The notes under the pieces: model-generated | Seen by the model: only the letters and a program-made list of their open reading frames with translations | The model's database searches: none | What the model was told of the DNA's origin: nothing | Shown: in pieces, positions 9,593 to 19,445 of the stretch | Position numbering within the stretch: position 1 is the stretch's first letter | Layout: the number at the start of each line of letters is the position of its first letter | Position numbers and translations under genes: made by a program | Assembly (NCBI RefSeq): GCF_004354365.1 | Contig: NZ_SJCY01000012.1 | Span: forward strand, 42,297-106,296 | DNA length: 64,000 bases | Source of the DNA: Pedobacter changchengzhani | GTDB taxonomy: Bacteria; Bacteroidota; Bacteroidia; Sphingobacteriales; Sphingobacteriaceae | Direction of reading: 5' to 3'

Positions 9593-10144
9593 GTGAACGC
9601 AACAAAAAAATTAACTCTAACCGAGCCTGAATTGGTTTCAGCACTTCAATCGAAAGATCCAAAAGTGCTAAAAGTGCTGTACAGTATGTATTCAGCATCG
9701 CTTTACGGCGTTATTTCGCGAATTATCACACATACTGAACTCGCCGAAGATGTATTACAAGAAACCTTCGTAAAAATATGGCAATCTGCCTCAAATTACG
9801 ATAACAATAAAGGACGCTTGTTTACATGGATGATGAACATTGCCCGTAACCTATCTATAGATAAGTTGCGATCAAAAGATTTTAAGAATTCTCAAAAAAA
9901 CCAAGATATAGAAAATAACGTAAGTTTTGTTGATGAGCAAAACAAGGTTACTTTTAATCCAGATATACTTGGAGTGAAGCAACTTGTAGAAGGACTTAAA
10001 CCTGATTTACAGGCAGTACTTAACTTAGTTTATTACAAGGGCTTTACACATGTTGAAGCTGCAGAAGAGCTAAATCTGCCATTGGGGACGGTAAAAACCC
10101 GTATTCGTTTGGCTATTATTGAATTGAGAAAGTATTTTAATTAA
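9593..10144 (+). CDS. ECF-type sigma-70 factor
   Basis: 183 residues, GTG start at 9593. Region 2 is seen as LAEDVLQETFVKIWQ and MNIARNLSIDKLR, and region 4 as the helix-turn-helix FTHVEAAEELNLPLGTVKTR. It resembles the SigK-type ECF group, which pairs with RskA-type anti-sigma factors, and such a gene follows after two bases. It would direct RNA polymerase to a stress or envelope regulon; the target genes cannot be read here. Confidence 0.93.
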   Translation: MNATKKLTLTEPELVSALQSKDPKVLKVLYSMYSASLYGVISRIITHTELAEDVLQETFVKIWQSASNYDNNKGRLFTWMMNIARNLSIDKLRSKDFKNSQKNQDIENNVSFVDEQNKVTFNPDILGVKQLVEGLKPDLQAVLNLVYYKGFTHVEAAEELNLPLGTVKTRIRLAIIELRKYFN

Positions 10145-10146
10145 CC

Positions 10147-11004
10147 GTGGAAAACATAAAAGCATATATCGAATCTGGAGTACTTGAGCTGTACGTTTTA
10201 GGAGATTTATCGCCTGAAGAAAGTGCACAAGTAGAACAAATGGCCTCGCAACATCCTGAAGTGAAACAGGAAATAGTTGCCATTGAAAAAGCGATGGAAC
10301 AGTACGCTGTTCAAAATCCAGTAGAACCTTCTGCAGAAGTAGAAACAAAATTATTTGAAAAATTAGGTTTGAAAGTTGATGATGTTGATACACAAGCGAC
10401 CGACGTTAAATCAACTGCCCAAGAACCGAAAATCGTGAAGTTAGATCCTAACCATGGCAAATTACGATCATTAAAGTTTGCACTTGTTGCTTGCGTTGCA
10501 TTACTGGTGATGAGTACCGTAGCTTTATTTTCGGTTTACAATCAGCTAAATGATGCGCATGACCAAATTGCTAGCCTAAATACTGATAAGCAAAAGTTTG
10601 CAGGCGTGGTTAGTCATTTAGAATTTGAGAACAAAGGACTCGAAAATGTTGCCGCAATGGCCGATAGTAAAGAATGGGCAACTATAAGAATGCAAGGACA
10701 AGCTTACAGCCCAAAATCTAGCATGAAACTTTATTGGAACAAAACTGATAAAAGCGTGCTGATTAATTATGTGGCGATGGATTTACCAAAAGCCGATGCG
10801 CAACATGAATATCAACTTTGGGCTTTAGTAAACGGAAAACCAGTTAGTTTAGGTATGTTTGGTAAGCAAGATTCTACCTCAAACGAGGCAATATTGAAAA
10901 TGCAAACTATTGATCGGGCGCAAGCATTTGCAGTAACGTTAGAGCCAATGGGCGGAAGCACAAACCCTACAATGGATAAACTTACCGTGATGGGCGGCGT
11001 TTAA
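10147..11004 (+). CDS. Anti-sigma factor, RskA/anti-sigma-K type
   Basis: 285 residues, GTG start two bases after the sigma gene stop, so co-transcribed and probably translationally coupled. The N-terminal 70 residues form the sigma-binding zinc-less helical domain (YIESGVLELYVLGDLSPEE). One membrane helix spans about residues 110-131. The outer half carries the RskA fold (HEYQLWALVNGKPVSLGMF and AFAVTLEPMGGSTNPT). The topology implies a membrane-bound sigma regulator released by an extracytoplasmic signal, usually through proteolysis; that step is inferred. Confidence 0.92.
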   Translation: MENIKAYIESGVLELYVLGDLSPEESAQVEQMASQHPEVKQEIVAIEKAMEQYAVQNPVEPSAEVETKLFEKLGLKVDDVDTQATDVKSTAQEPKIVKLDPNHGKLRSLKFALVACVALLVMSTVALFSVYNQLNDAHDQIASLNTDKQKFAGVVSHLEFENKGLENVAAMADSKEWATIRMQGQAYSPKSSMKLYWNKTDKSVLINYVAMDLPKADAQHEYQLWALVNGKPVSLGMFGKQDSTSNEAILKMQTIDRAQAFAVTLEPMGGSTNPTMDKLTVMGGV

Positions 11005-11033
11005 AAACCTTAGATTTATATATTAATTCTTGG

Positions 11034-12536
11034 TCATTTTTTAAAGCAAATGAGATTTTTCAATTCATGAGAAATCTCATTTGCTACGTTTGAAGCGGTT
11101 ACCACTATGTTATTTTTCGCAAGGGTATCTCCAGCTTTCCCATGAATATAACAAGCTAAAATACTAGCATCAACTGAGGAGTAACTTTGCGCAATAAATG
11201 ATGCGATAATACCTGTTAATACGTCGCCCATTCCACCTTGTGCCATGGCTGGGTTACCAGTCTCATTAATATAAACCTTCCCATTTGGTGCGCATACAAA
11301 CGAATATTGATTTTTAAGCAAAATAACAACCTCCAACTTTTCGGCCTGCTTTCTCGCCGTTTGCACCCGATCCCACCAATTATCATGTTTACCAAATAAA
11401 CGATCGAACTCTTTTATATGTGGCGTAAGGATAGAATTTTTAGGGATTCTCGAGCACAAATCTGGATTTTCGCCCAATATATTAATCGCATCTGCATCAA
11501 TTACCAACGGTTTTTCAAAATCGAACAACCTTTCTAGCAATTTCTCATTAACTTCAGAAATACCTAAACCCGGACCAACAGCAATTGCTTGATATTTTGA
11601 AGGATTTTCGATTCGCGAATATTCATCCCGTGGAAGAAACATCACTTCTGGCAAAAGCGTATTCAGAGCCACCAACCCTGTTTCGGGGATGTAAGCAGTA
11701 GTTAATCCTGCGCCAGCATGTAAGCACGCCATCGAACATAACAATGCAGCGCCCATCGTATTGGTATTTCCAGCAATAATTAAAGCATGGCCGTAGCTAC
11801 CTTTGTGACTAAATCGCTTGCGTGGCTGTAAAATCTTTACTGCATCACTTCGTTCAATTACATAAAAATCACTATGCTGTTGCTGAATAAAATTTTCATT
11901 TAAGCCGATATTAACCACTTCAAAATTCTCCGTTGCAGTTATCGACTCGGGGAAGAAAAAATTAATTTTGGGTCGTTGGAAACAAATTGTTTTGTATGCT
12001 AATATGCCATTGTATTCTTTCGGAAGTATGCCATCCGCAAAAAATCCTGTTGGCACATCTACAGCATAAATTTTAGCTTTTAATGCATTTATAAATTGCA
12101 CCAGTTTCGCAAAATCTCCAGTTAAAGGCTTGTTCAATCCCGAACCTAAAATGGCATCAATAACAATATCGGCTGTGATGTTTTTAACGTCAATTAAGCT
12201 ATTTATCGTGTACTTTTTACATTTTGTTCCTGCTAATCGTTGCAGGTTTATTGCAAAATCATCACTTTGCTTTTTACCAAAATCTACAACATATACCTTA
12301 ATATTTTGGTAACCCGAACTGGATAATATCCGAGCTATTGCGAGTCCATCGCCCCCATTATTTCCCTTTCCACAAAAAACAGCGATGTTTTTGTTCTCGT
12401 CACCTTCATCTTTGGAAAAACTCTTTACAAATGCCTCCGCTGCGTTTTCCATTAAATGGATAGATGTAATTGGCGTATTGGCAATGGTAAATTCATCCGC
12501 TTTGCGCATTTGCGATGAAGTAAGTAGTGTTTGCAT
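11034..12536 (-). CDS. nnr: Bifunctional NAD(P)H-hydrate epimerase / ADP-dependent dehydratase
   Basis: Repairs hydrated NADH and NADPH. The N-terminal YjeF_N epimerase covers about residues 1-215 (GKGNNGGDGLAIARIL near 55-70 binds the cofactor; VIDAILGSGLNKPL follows). The C-terminal ribokinase-like dehydratase covers about 225-495, with GHALIIAGNTNTMGAALL and the conserved GNPAMAQGGMGDVLTGIIA loop. The 500-residue length fits the fused form. Start ATG at 12536, with a near-consensus -7 box four bases before it. Confidence 0.96.
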   Translation of the reverse strand: MQTLLTSSQMRKADEFTIANTPITSIHLMENAAEAFVKSFSKDEGDENKNIAVFCGKGNNGGDGLAIARILSSSGYQNIKVYVVDFGKKQSDDFAINLQRLAGTKCKKYTINSLIDVKNITADIVIDAILGSGLNKPLTGDFAKLVQFINALKAKIYAVDVPTGFFADGILPKEYNGILAYKTICFQRPKINFFFPESITATENFEVVNIGLNENFIQQQHSDFYVIERSDAVKILQPRKRFSHKGSYGHALIIAGNTNTMGAALLCSMACLHAGAGLTTAYIPETGLVALNTLLPEVMFLPRDEYSRIENPSKYQAIAVGPGLGISEVNEKLLERLFDFEKPLVIDADAINILGENPDLCSRIPKNSILTPHIKEFDRLFGKHDNWWDRVQTARKQAEKLEVVILLKNQYSFVCAPNGKVYINETGNPAMAQGGMGDVLTGIIASFIAQSYSSVDASILACYIHGKAGDTLAKNNIVVTASNVANEISHELKNLICFKK

Positions 12537-12540
12537 AGTA

Positions 12541-12548
12541 CGAAGATA
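12541..12548 (-). promoter_or_regulatory. Near-consensus -7 box four bases before nnr start
   Basis: On the minus strand the box reads TATCTTCG (one mismatch to TAnnTTTG), followed by TACT and the ATG. Same geometry as the lipA, tilS and cysS boxes. Confidence 0.4.
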
Positions 12549-12659
12549 ACATGTTCAAGTTCTAATAGTTTCATAATTTAAAGCCTTAAGAAATGAGTTG
12601 CTAACATTAACAAGTATGAATTTTGAAGCATTGGGCTTAAATCGTAATTTAGCCACTGA

Positions 12660-13367
12660 ATGGGAAAGATAATTATCGGCGTAACTGATTGTAGCAAATT
12701 TGAAACTTACCGAAACTGGATTTTAACTGCCAATAAAAATATAGAGATCATTAAAATAGGCCATCAACATGATAATTTTAATGAAATTGAGAAATGCCAC
12801 GGCATATTGTTAACGGGCGGAGAGGATGTTCATCCAAAATTTTATAATATGGAAGAATATTATCCTTACTGCTACGAAGATGATATTGATGAAAAGCGGG
12901 ATGAATTTGAATTTAAAATTTTAGCCTACACCGAAAAAAATGCAATCCCAATTTTAGGAATCTGCAGAGGAATGCAGGTTGCAAACGTGTTTTTCGGAGG
13001 CACATTAATTCCAGATTTAACAACTTGGGGCAAATTTAACCACGGTAAAATGCTCGACAATGCAGATCGATATCACGAAATACAAATTGATCCCTCATCG
13101 TGGTTAAATACTATTTTAGGTGTTGATATTGGTTTTACAAATAGCAACCACCATCAAAGTTTAGCTAAAATAGGCAAAGGTTTTGTAGTAAGCGCACTAT
13201 CTAAAGATGGTGTAGCAGAAGCACTTGAGCGTTTTAATCCTGATCAAAAATCATTTGCGCTTTATGTACAGTGGCATCCTGAACGAATGAAAGATCAAAA
13301 CAGCCCACTTAGTATGAAAGTATTAAATGCTTTTATTGGCGCAATGATGGTGAATATGACATCATAA
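12660..13367 (+). CDS. Class I glutamine amidotransferase-like hydrolase (peptidase C26)
   Basis: 235 residues. The catalytic nucleophile elbow is visible as LGICRGMQV (Cys about 101), and the His/Glu pair in VQWHPERM near the C-terminus. The motif GILLTGGEDVHPKFY near residue 45 is typical of the PuuD/gamma-glutamyl-GABA hydrolase group, which cleaves gamma-glutamyl amides. HHQS at about residue 161 is also a group marker. No polyamine or GABA genes are adjacent, so the substrate is uncertain. Confidence 0.88.
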   Translation: MGKIIIGVTDCSKFETYRNWILTANKNIEIIKIGHQHDNFNEIEKCHGILLTGGEDVHPKFYNMEEYYPYCYEDDIDEKRDEFEFKILAYTEKNAIPILGICRGMQVANVFFGGTLIPDLTTWGKFNHGKMLDNADRYHEIQIDPSSWLNTILGVDIGFTNSNHHQSLAKIGKGFVVSALSKDGVAEALERFNPDQKSFALYVQWHPERMKDQNSPLSMKVLNAFIGAMMVNMTS

Positions 13368-13436
13368 ACTAAATATTTGTTTTATTTTGAGCATTTTTGA
13401 TGAATTATCAACCTTCACTACAAAAGTTTTATTTTA

Positions 13437-15383
13437 ATGAATAAATTATTTTTAATCGTCGTTTCTTGTTTTTTTGTTACACAGTTATCCGCTCAGGGTT
13501 ATGTAAGCGAAACAGAAGATAGCGGAGCAGATTTATTAGCCACAAAAGCTGTTTCTATTATACCCGAACCGGTTTCGCTTTTAATGAAGCCCGGGGCTTT
13601 TAAACTTCCCGAAAATGTAATTATTCAAGCACCAAAAAGTGTGGATTTAAAAGAATCTATCGATTTCTTAACTAACCGGATCACTACCGCCACTGGGAAA
13701 TTTGTGAGCATTTTGAATAATGCGCCCCACCCTACCGTTAAATTTATTTTAAATACTGGTAACGATCCGCAATTGGGAAACGAAGGATATAGATTAAATG
13801 TAAATCCAACGCAAATTGTAATCATAGCGAATAAACCTGCTGGCATTTTTTACGGTGTGCAATCATTATTACAATTATTTCCGGCACAGATAGAAAGTAA
13901 AGAAATAGTGCAAAATTTTGAATGGAAATTACCATGTGTTGATGTGGTTGATTATCCCAAACTCGGCTGGCGCGGATTGATGTTTGATGTTGCCCGTCAT
14001 TTCTTTACCAAAAAAGAAGTAAAGCAATATATTGATGCGATGGTAAAGTATAAATTTAATCTTTTACATCTCCATTTATCTGATGATGAAGGTTGGCGGA
14101 TCGAAATTAAAGGCTTACCAAAACTTACTGAAATAGGCGCATGGAATGTTAAAAAGACTGGTACTTTTGGCGATTTTATTCCGCCTACGGCTGATGAACC
14201 ACGTACTTATGGTGGCTTTTACACACAGGATGATATAAAAGAGTTGGTTCAATACGCAAAGGATAGATTTGTAAATATTTTGCCAGAGATTGATGTTCCT
14301 GGGCACAGTTTAGCAATTATTGCATCATACCCCGAACTTTCTTGCACGCCAGAGGCCGTAAATTACAAGGTAAGATCTGGAGAAAAAATAATGGATTGGA
14401 GCAGAGGCGCACCACCATTGGCGATGGTAGATAATACGCTTTGTCCCGCTAATGAAAAAGTTTATGGATTTTTAGATACCGTGATTACTCAAATTGCACA
14501 GCTATTTCCTTTTGAATATATCCACATGGGTGGCGATGAAGCACCGAGAAATTATTGGGAAAAGAGTGATGTAATTAAACAATTAATGGTGAGAGAAGGA
14601 CTTAAAACAATCCCGCAAGTGCAGGCTTATTTTGAGAAACGCGTAGAACAAATTGTACTTTCTAAAGGTAAAAAGTTTATCGGTTGGGATGAAATTTTAG
14701 AGGGAGGTATTTCACCTACCGCAGCCGTAATGAGTTGGCGAGGAATGAAATATGGTATTGAGGCTGCAAGAGAAAAGCACAACGTTGTAATGAGCCCGAC
14801 TGATTTTGCCTACCTAGATTATATGCAGGCAGACGTAGCAACTGAGCCAAAAGTATATGCTTCGTTGCGTTTAAATAAAGTTTATCAGTTTAATCCACTC
14901 CCGCCAGAAATTGATACAAAATATGTTATGGGCGCACAAGCAAACCTTTGGACCGAACAGGTTTATAACATTCGCCAAGCCGAATATATGACTTGGCCAC
15001 GAGGTTTCGCAATTGCAGAATCAGTTTGGTCGCCAAATGAAAAAAAGAATTGGACAACTTTTGCAGAAAAAACTGAAGCGCATTTTAAGCGTTTAAATTT
15101 TAGCGAAACAAAATACGCACCCGCAATTTACGACCCGATTTTTACCGTTAAAAGAAGTGCAGATAAACAACTTTCTATCGAATTAACAACTGAAATTGAA
15201 GGATTAGATATTTATTATAGTTTCGATAATTCGAGCCCAGATCGTTTTTACCCTAAGTATGTTGCAGCTTTAACACCACCAAAAGATGCAAATTTAATCC
15301 GAGTGATTACTTATCGAGGTAAAGAGCCGATTGGAAGAATGATAAGTATTACGATTGCTGATTTGCAAAAAAGAACGAGATAA
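13437..15383 (+). CDS. Beta-N-acetylhexosaminidase, GH20, secreted
   Basis: Removes terminal GlcNAc or GalNAc from glycans or chitin/peptidoglycan fragments. Signal peptide to about residue 20 (TQLSAQG). A GH20b domain occupies about 40-165, and the catalytic barrel begins at GWRGLMFDVARHFF. LLHLHLSDDEGWRIE lines the active site, and HMGGDEAPRNYW (about 362-373) holds the catalytic Asp-Glu pair. The C-terminal stretch (IYYSFDNSSPDRFYPKY) is a chitobiase-type fold. No PUL-type SusC/SusD genes are adjacent. The stop TAA overlaps the ATG of the CYTH remnant. Confidence 0.95.
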   Translation: MNKLFLIVVSCFFVTQLSAQGYVSETEDSGADLLATKAVSIIPEPVSLLMKPGAFKLPENVIIQAPKSVDLKESIDFLTNRITTATGKFVSILNNAPHPTVKFILNTGNDPQLGNEGYRLNVNPTQIVIIANKPAGIFYGVQSLLQLFPAQIESKEIVQNFEWKLPCVDVVDYPKLGWRGLMFDVARHFFTKKEVKQYIDAMVKYKFNLLHLHLSDDEGWRIEIKGLPKLTEIGAWNVKKTGTFGDFIPPTADEPRTYGGFYTQDDIKELVQYAKDRFVNILPEIDVPGHSLAIIASYPELSCTPEAVNYKVRSGEKIMDWSRGAPPLAMVDNTLCPANEKVYGFLDTVITQIAQLFPFEYIHMGGDEAPRNYWEKSDVIKQLMVREGLKTIPQVQAYFEKRVEQIVLSKGKKFIGWDEILEGGISPTAAVMSWRGMKYGIEAAREKHNVVMSPTDFAYLDYMQADVATEPKVYASLRLNKVYQFNPLPPEIDTKYVMGAQANLWTEQVYNIRQAEYMTWPRGFAIAESVWSPNEKKNWTTFAEKTEAHFKRLNFSETKYAPAIYDPIFTVKRSADKQLSIELTTEIEGLDIYYSFDNSSPDRFYPKYVAALTPPKDANLIRVITYRGKEPIGRMISITIADLQKRTR

Positions 15384-15427
15384 TGCCTAAGGAAATTGAA
15401 AGAAAATTCTTAATCGAAAGTTACTAA
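15383..15427 (+). pseudogene. CYTH-domain protein remnant (first 14 codons only)
   Basis: An ATG overlapping the GH20 stop (TAATG) opens a frame reading MPKEIERKFLIESY and then a stop. EIERKFLI is the N-terminal signature strand of CYTH-domain triphosphatases, including the ExExK triphosphate-binding motif. Those proteins are normally 150 residues or more, and nothing else of the domain is seen in the 260-base gap before 15643. I read this as what is left after a deletion. The TAATG overlap suggests the intact gene was once translationally coupled to GH20. Confidence 0.55.
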
Positions 15428-15642
15428 CGCTGTTGTGCAACGTGTTATTTAGAGTTATTAACTTTGATACTCATTACTACCGCTACCCATTCACAATGTG
15501 AATAAAAAAATCATTTACTTTCCTTTCTTGTTAAACACTTTCTTATATTCGTTTGTTGGTAAGTCATCCCTAGACTATTGGAATAGCAACAACAACGCAA
15601 TTCCAAATTGAAATGCTTTTAATTAATAAATAAACATAAAGG

Positions 15643-16104
15643 ATGAAAACAACAAATTTTTTAACAACCGTAATGATTGCATCTACATTATTTTTTGTAG
15701 GCTGTGGTCCAAAAGATGCAGCTATTCAATCTGCAATTCAAGCAAAAGAGGCCGCAGATGTTACTGTTGCTGTAGCCAAGGGCGATGTAACACTTACTGG
15801 TGAAGTTGCAGATGATGCAGCGAAAGCTAAAGCAGAAGAAATTGCCAAAGCAGAAAAAGGTGTAAAAGCTGTTATGAACAATTTAACAGTAAAACCAATG
15901 ATGCCAGTAGTTATTGCTGGCGATGCTGATTTAATGAAAAATGTAGCCGACGCAACGAAAGATTTCCCAAGTGTAAAAGCAGATGTTAAGGATGGCGTTG
16001 TTACCCTTACAGGCGAACTGAATAAAGCATCGTTGATTACTTTAATGCAACATTTGAGTGCGTTAAAACCTAAAAAAATTGAAAATAAATTAACGATTAA
16101 ATAA
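15643..16104 (+). CDS. BON-domain lipoprotein
   Basis: 153 residues with a lipobox (FFVGC) after the signal segment, so an envelope lipoprotein. Two BON-type units can be traced: about 38-85 (VTVAVAKGDVTLTGEVADDA, ending VKAVMNNLTV) and about 95-152 (VKADVKDGVVTLTGELNKAS). BON domains bind membranes or glycans and keep the envelope stable under stress; the role here is inferred from the family. A possible purine-rich RBS (AAAGG) is two bases before the ATG. The next gene follows after eight bases, so the two form an operon. Confidence 0.85.
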   Translation: MKTTNFLTTVMIASTLFFVGCGPKDAAIQSAIQAKEAADVTVAVAKGDVTLTGEVADDAAKAKAEEIAKAEKGVKAVMNNLTVKPMMPVVIAGDADLMKNVADATKDFPSVKADVKDGVVTLTGELNKASLITLMQHLSALKPKKIENKLTIK

Positions 16105-16112
16105 GCTAAATC

Positions 16113-16535
16113 ATGGCATTACAAGAAAAATATAAAGCATTAACGGATGCAGCAACTAGTGCAGGCATTAGTGATTTAGCTGTTCGCGAACAAGATGGTA
16201 TTTTATACGTTGATGGTACCGCTGCTGATGGCGCTACTAAAGATAATCTTTGGGATATTTACAACCAGATTGATCCAAATTTTGCCTCAGGGGATTTAGT
16301 TTTAAATGTGAATGTTGCTGTAGACGTAGCGGTAACACATGCAAAAGTAATTACCCAAAGCAGTAACTTAAACATTCGTAAAGGCCCGGGAACAGACCAG
16401 CCAATTGTTGGTAAAGCAGCACATGGTGAAATTATTACTTTGGTAAACAGAAGTAATGATTTATGGTGGTTAGTTCGCACCACTGACGGAGAAGAAGGCT
16501 ATTGCTACGCTCAATATTTAGAGGCACAAGCATAA
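16113..16535 (+). CDS. BON-like plus bacterial SH3 domain protein
   Basis: 140 residues. The first part (residues about 5-70) resembles a BON domain (ILYVDGTAADGATKDNLWDI). The second part is a bacterial SH3 domain starting near residue 87 (SSNLNIRKGPGTDQPIVGKA, ending EGYCYAQYLEA), a fold that usually binds cell-wall peptides or glycans. No signal peptide is visible, so export is unclear despite its partner being a lipoprotein. A strong terminator lies just downstream. Confidence 0.82.
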   Translation: MALQEKYKALTDAATSAGISDLAVREQDGILYVDGTAADGATKDNLWDIYNQIDPNFASGDLVLNVNVAVDVAVTHAKVITQSSNLNIRKGPGTDQPIVGKAAHGEIITLVNRSNDLWWLVRTTDGEEGYCYAQYLEAQA

Positions 16536-16554
16536 TCATACAATTTCAAAAAAA

Positions 16555-16588
16555 AACCTGCAAATTTAAAACTTGCAGGTTTTTTTTA
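16555..16588. terminator. Bidirectional rho-independent terminator
   Basis: Perfect 9-bp stem AACCTGCAA (16555-16563) with TTGCAGGTT (16573-16581), flanked by A and T tracts. It serves the BON operon (+) and the convergent uvrA (-). Confidence 0.9.
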
Positions 16589-16601
16589 TGGGGTGTTTTT
16601 T

Positions 16602-19445
16602 TTAAACTGCCATTTCCTTTTTCAAAAACTTTCCAGTTAAACTTATTGGGTTTTCAATTAAACCTTCTGGCGTGCCTTCAAATAAAATTCGGCCACCGCC
16701 TGCTCCACCTTCTTCACCCAAATCGATTACCCAATCAGCTACTTTTACCACATCCAAATTATGCTCAATTACTAAAATGGTATTTCCTTTATTTACCAAT
16801 TCTTGCAATACACCCAAAAGCACATTTATATCTTCAAAGTGCAAACCAGTTGTGGGTTCATCCAAAATGTAGAACGTTTTTCCAGTATCTTTTTTAGAAA
16901 GTTCGGTTGCCAGTTTTACCCGCTGAGCCTCACCACCTGATAAAGTAACCGACGACTGACCTAAAGTTACGTAACCTAAACCAACATCTTTTAGTGTTTT
17001 TATTTTACGATAAATGTTCGGAATATGTTCAAAATAAACACAAGCATCTTCTACGCTCATATCAAGCACATCACTTATAGATTTTCCGCGATAGCGAACT
17101 TCTAACGTTTCACGATTGTATCTTCTACCACCACATTCCTCACAAGGTACTTGTACATCGGGTAAAAAATTCATTTCTATAACCTTCATTCCGCCACCTT
17201 GGCAAGTTTCGCAACGGCCACCTTTTACGTTAAATGAAAAACGGCCTGGTTTATAACCTCTAATTTTCGCCTCAGGAAGTTGTACAAAAAGATTTCTAAT
17301 ATCAGAAAAAACACCCGTGTAAGTAGATGGATTTGAACGCGGCGTTCTACCAATTGGTGCCTGATCGATTTCGATAACCTTGTCAATCTCTTTCAATCCC
17401 GCAATTTTCTCATAAGGAAGTGGCGTTTTCTTCGCCCTAAAAAAATGGTGGTTTAAAATTGGATATAAAGTTTCGGTTATTAAACTCGATTTACCACTTC
17501 CAGAAACTCCGGTAACGGCAATAAATTTACCCAATGGAAAATCTACTGAAACATTTTTTAAATTATTTCCACTCGCTTTGATAATGGATAACTTGTGTCC
17601 ATTGCCTTGGCGCCGTTCTTTAGGTGTTTCGATAGATTTTTTACCGTTTAGATATTGCGCAGTTAAAGTATTCGACTTTAAAATTTGTTTCGCTGTACCT
17701 TCAGCAACAACCTGTCCGCCATGTATGCCTGCTCCTGGTCCAACATCGATTACCCAGTCGGCCTCCAAAATCATGTCCTTATCGTGTTCTACCACCAAAA
17801 CAGTATTACCCAAATCGCGAAGGTTTTTTAGCGCATTAATTAGGCGTTCGTTATCCCGTTGGTGCAAACCAATACTAGGCTCATCCAAAATGTACATTAC
17901 ATTCATCAATTGCGAACCAATTTGTGTAGCCAAACGGATACGCTGCGCTTCCCCACCAGATAATGTTCGTGCGGTTCTGTCTAGCGTTAAATACGTTAAA
18001 CCAACATCCGTTAGAAATCCGATTCTGGCTTTTATTTCTTTTAAAATTTCTTTGGCAATAATATTCTGGCGCTCGCTAAGTCGTTCATCAACATTTTCGA
18101 ACCATTTAAAAAGGCTGGTAATATCCATCGATGCCAACTCGAAAATGTTCATTCCATCAACTTTGAAATGTAAACTTTCTTTCTTTAGGCGTGCTCCGTG
18201 GCATTCCGGACAAGTTTTAAGTTTCCGAAAAGTATCCATGTCATCAGTTGCAGATTCGCTCTTTTTCTCATTCTGCTCTTCCAACATCTTAATTATCCCA
18301 TCAAAAGTGATGTTATAATTCTGAACGTTCCACTTATTATATTCTACTTCAACCTTTATCAAATCCGGACTTCCGTTTAAGATAATTTGAATGACTTCAT
18401 CGCTTAATTTTTCTATCGGCGTGGATAGCGAAAAGTTATATTTCTTAGATAAAGATTTGAGCACTTGAAACATCCAAGTATCCCGATATTCGCCAAGTGG
18501 TGCTAAACCGCCATTTAAAATACTTAGTTTAGTATTTGGCATAACTGATTCTTTATCAACAACAAAAATGTAGCCCAAACCATTACAGGTTTCACAAGCC
18601 CCATAAGGCGAGTTGAATGAAAAACTATTCGGTTGTGGTTCATCGTAAGAAATACCCGTTGTTGGACACATTAAAAACTTACTAAAATGCGCAACGTTGT
18701 TATTGATATCGCTTATTTTAATTACACCCTTACCCATTTTCATGGCAATTTGTAAAGAATCTAACAGGCGTTTTTTATCTTTCTCATCGATAATTAAACG
18801 ATCAATAACCACTTCAATATCGTGAATTTTATAGCGATCAACCTGCATTTTGGCGATAATGTCTTTTATCTCGCCATCTACACGCACCTTGGTAAAACCT
18901 TGCTTTCTAATTTGCTCAAAAAGTTCGCGATAATGCCCTTTTCTACCTTTAACAACTGGCGCCAATATATTTACAGCCACGTTATTAAATTTATTAAAAA
19001 TATTTTGGAGAATTTGATCTTCACTCATCCGCTCCATTTTCTCGCCGGTATTGTAAGAATAGGCATCGGCAACACGAGCAAATAGTAAACGCAAAAAATC
19101 GTAAATTTCGGTAATGGTACCCACCGTTGAGCGTGGATTTTTACTCGTTGTTTTTTGCTCAATGGCAATAACCGGACTTAAGCCAGAAACTTTATCTACA
19201 TCAGGGCGCTCCATACCGCCCATAAACTGGCGACTGTATGCGCTAAAAGTTTCCATGTAACGACGTTGTCCTTCAGCATAAATGGTATCAAAAGCCAAAG
19301 AAGATTTTCCGCTACCACTTAATCCTGTAATAACAACAAGTTGGTTTCTTGGAAAACTTACATCTATATTTTTTAAATTATGTACCCTCGCACCATACAC
19401 TTCTACATCTTTTTGCTCGCCGAGGTCGATAGATTTATTGCTCAT
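16602..19445 (-). CDS. uvrA: Excinuclease ABC subunit A
   Basis: Damage-sensing ATPase of nucleotide excision repair, acting as a UvrA2B complex. Both ABC modules are complete. The first Walker A is GLSGSGKSS near residue 38 and the second GVSGSGKSS near 640; both signatures read TLSGGEAQR. Zinc-finger Cys pairs are present (CETCNGLG, CPECHGARL, CETCQGGG, CEECGGRR). The 947-residue length is typical. The first 19 codons and the upstream region recur in degraded form at 20401-20565, past the toxin-antitoxin genes. Confidence 0.98.
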   Translation of the reverse strand: MSNKSIDLGEQKDVEVYGARVHNLKNIDVSFPRNQLVVITGLSGSGKSSLAFDTIYAEGQRRYMETFSAYSRQFMGGMERPDVDKVSGLSPVIAIEQKTTSKNPRSTVGTITEIYDFLRLLFARVADAYSYNTGEKMERMSEDQILQNIFNKFNNVAVNILAPVVKGRKGHYRELFEQIRKQGFTKVRVDGEIKDIIAKMQVDRYKIHDIEVVIDRLIIDEKDKKRLLDSLQIAMKMGKGVIKISDINNNVAHFSKFLMCPTTGISYDEPQPNSFSFNSPYGACETCNGLGYIFVVDKESVMPNTKLSILNGGLAPLGEYRDTWMFQVLKSLSKKYNFSLSTPIEKLSDEVIQIILNGSPDLIKVEVEYNKWNVQNYNITFDGIIKMLEEQNEKKSESATDDMDTFRKLKTCPECHGARLKKESLHFKVDGMNIFELASMDITSLFKWFENVDERLSERQNIIAKEILKEIKARIGFLTDVGLTYLTLDRTARTLSGGEAQRIRLATQIGSQLMNVMYILDEPSIGLHQRDNERLINALKNLRDLGNTVLVVEHDKDMILEADWVIDVGPGAGIHGGQVVAEGTAKQILKSNTLTAQYLNGKKSIETPKERRQGNGHKLSIIKASGNNLKNVSVDFPLGKFIAVTGVSGSGKSSLITETLYPILNHHFFRAKKTPLPYEKIAGLKEIDKVIEIDQAPIGRTPRSNPSTYTGVFSDIRNLFVQLPEAKIRGYKPGRFSFNVKGGRCETCQGGGMKVIEMNFLPDVQVPCEECGGRRYNRETLEVRYRGKSISDVLDMSVEDACVYFEHIPNIYRKIKTLKDVGLGYVTLGQSSVTLSGGEAQRVKLATELSKKDTGKTFYILDEPTTGLHFEDINVLLGVLQELVNKGNTILVIEHNLDVVKVADWVIDLGEEGGAGGGRILFEGTPEGLIENPISLTGKFLKKEMAV

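Noticed and set aside
15428..15642. Riboswitch or continuation of the CYTH gene in the gap after GH20
   Set aside because: No recognisable aptamer core, and no CYTH strands found in the remaining frames.
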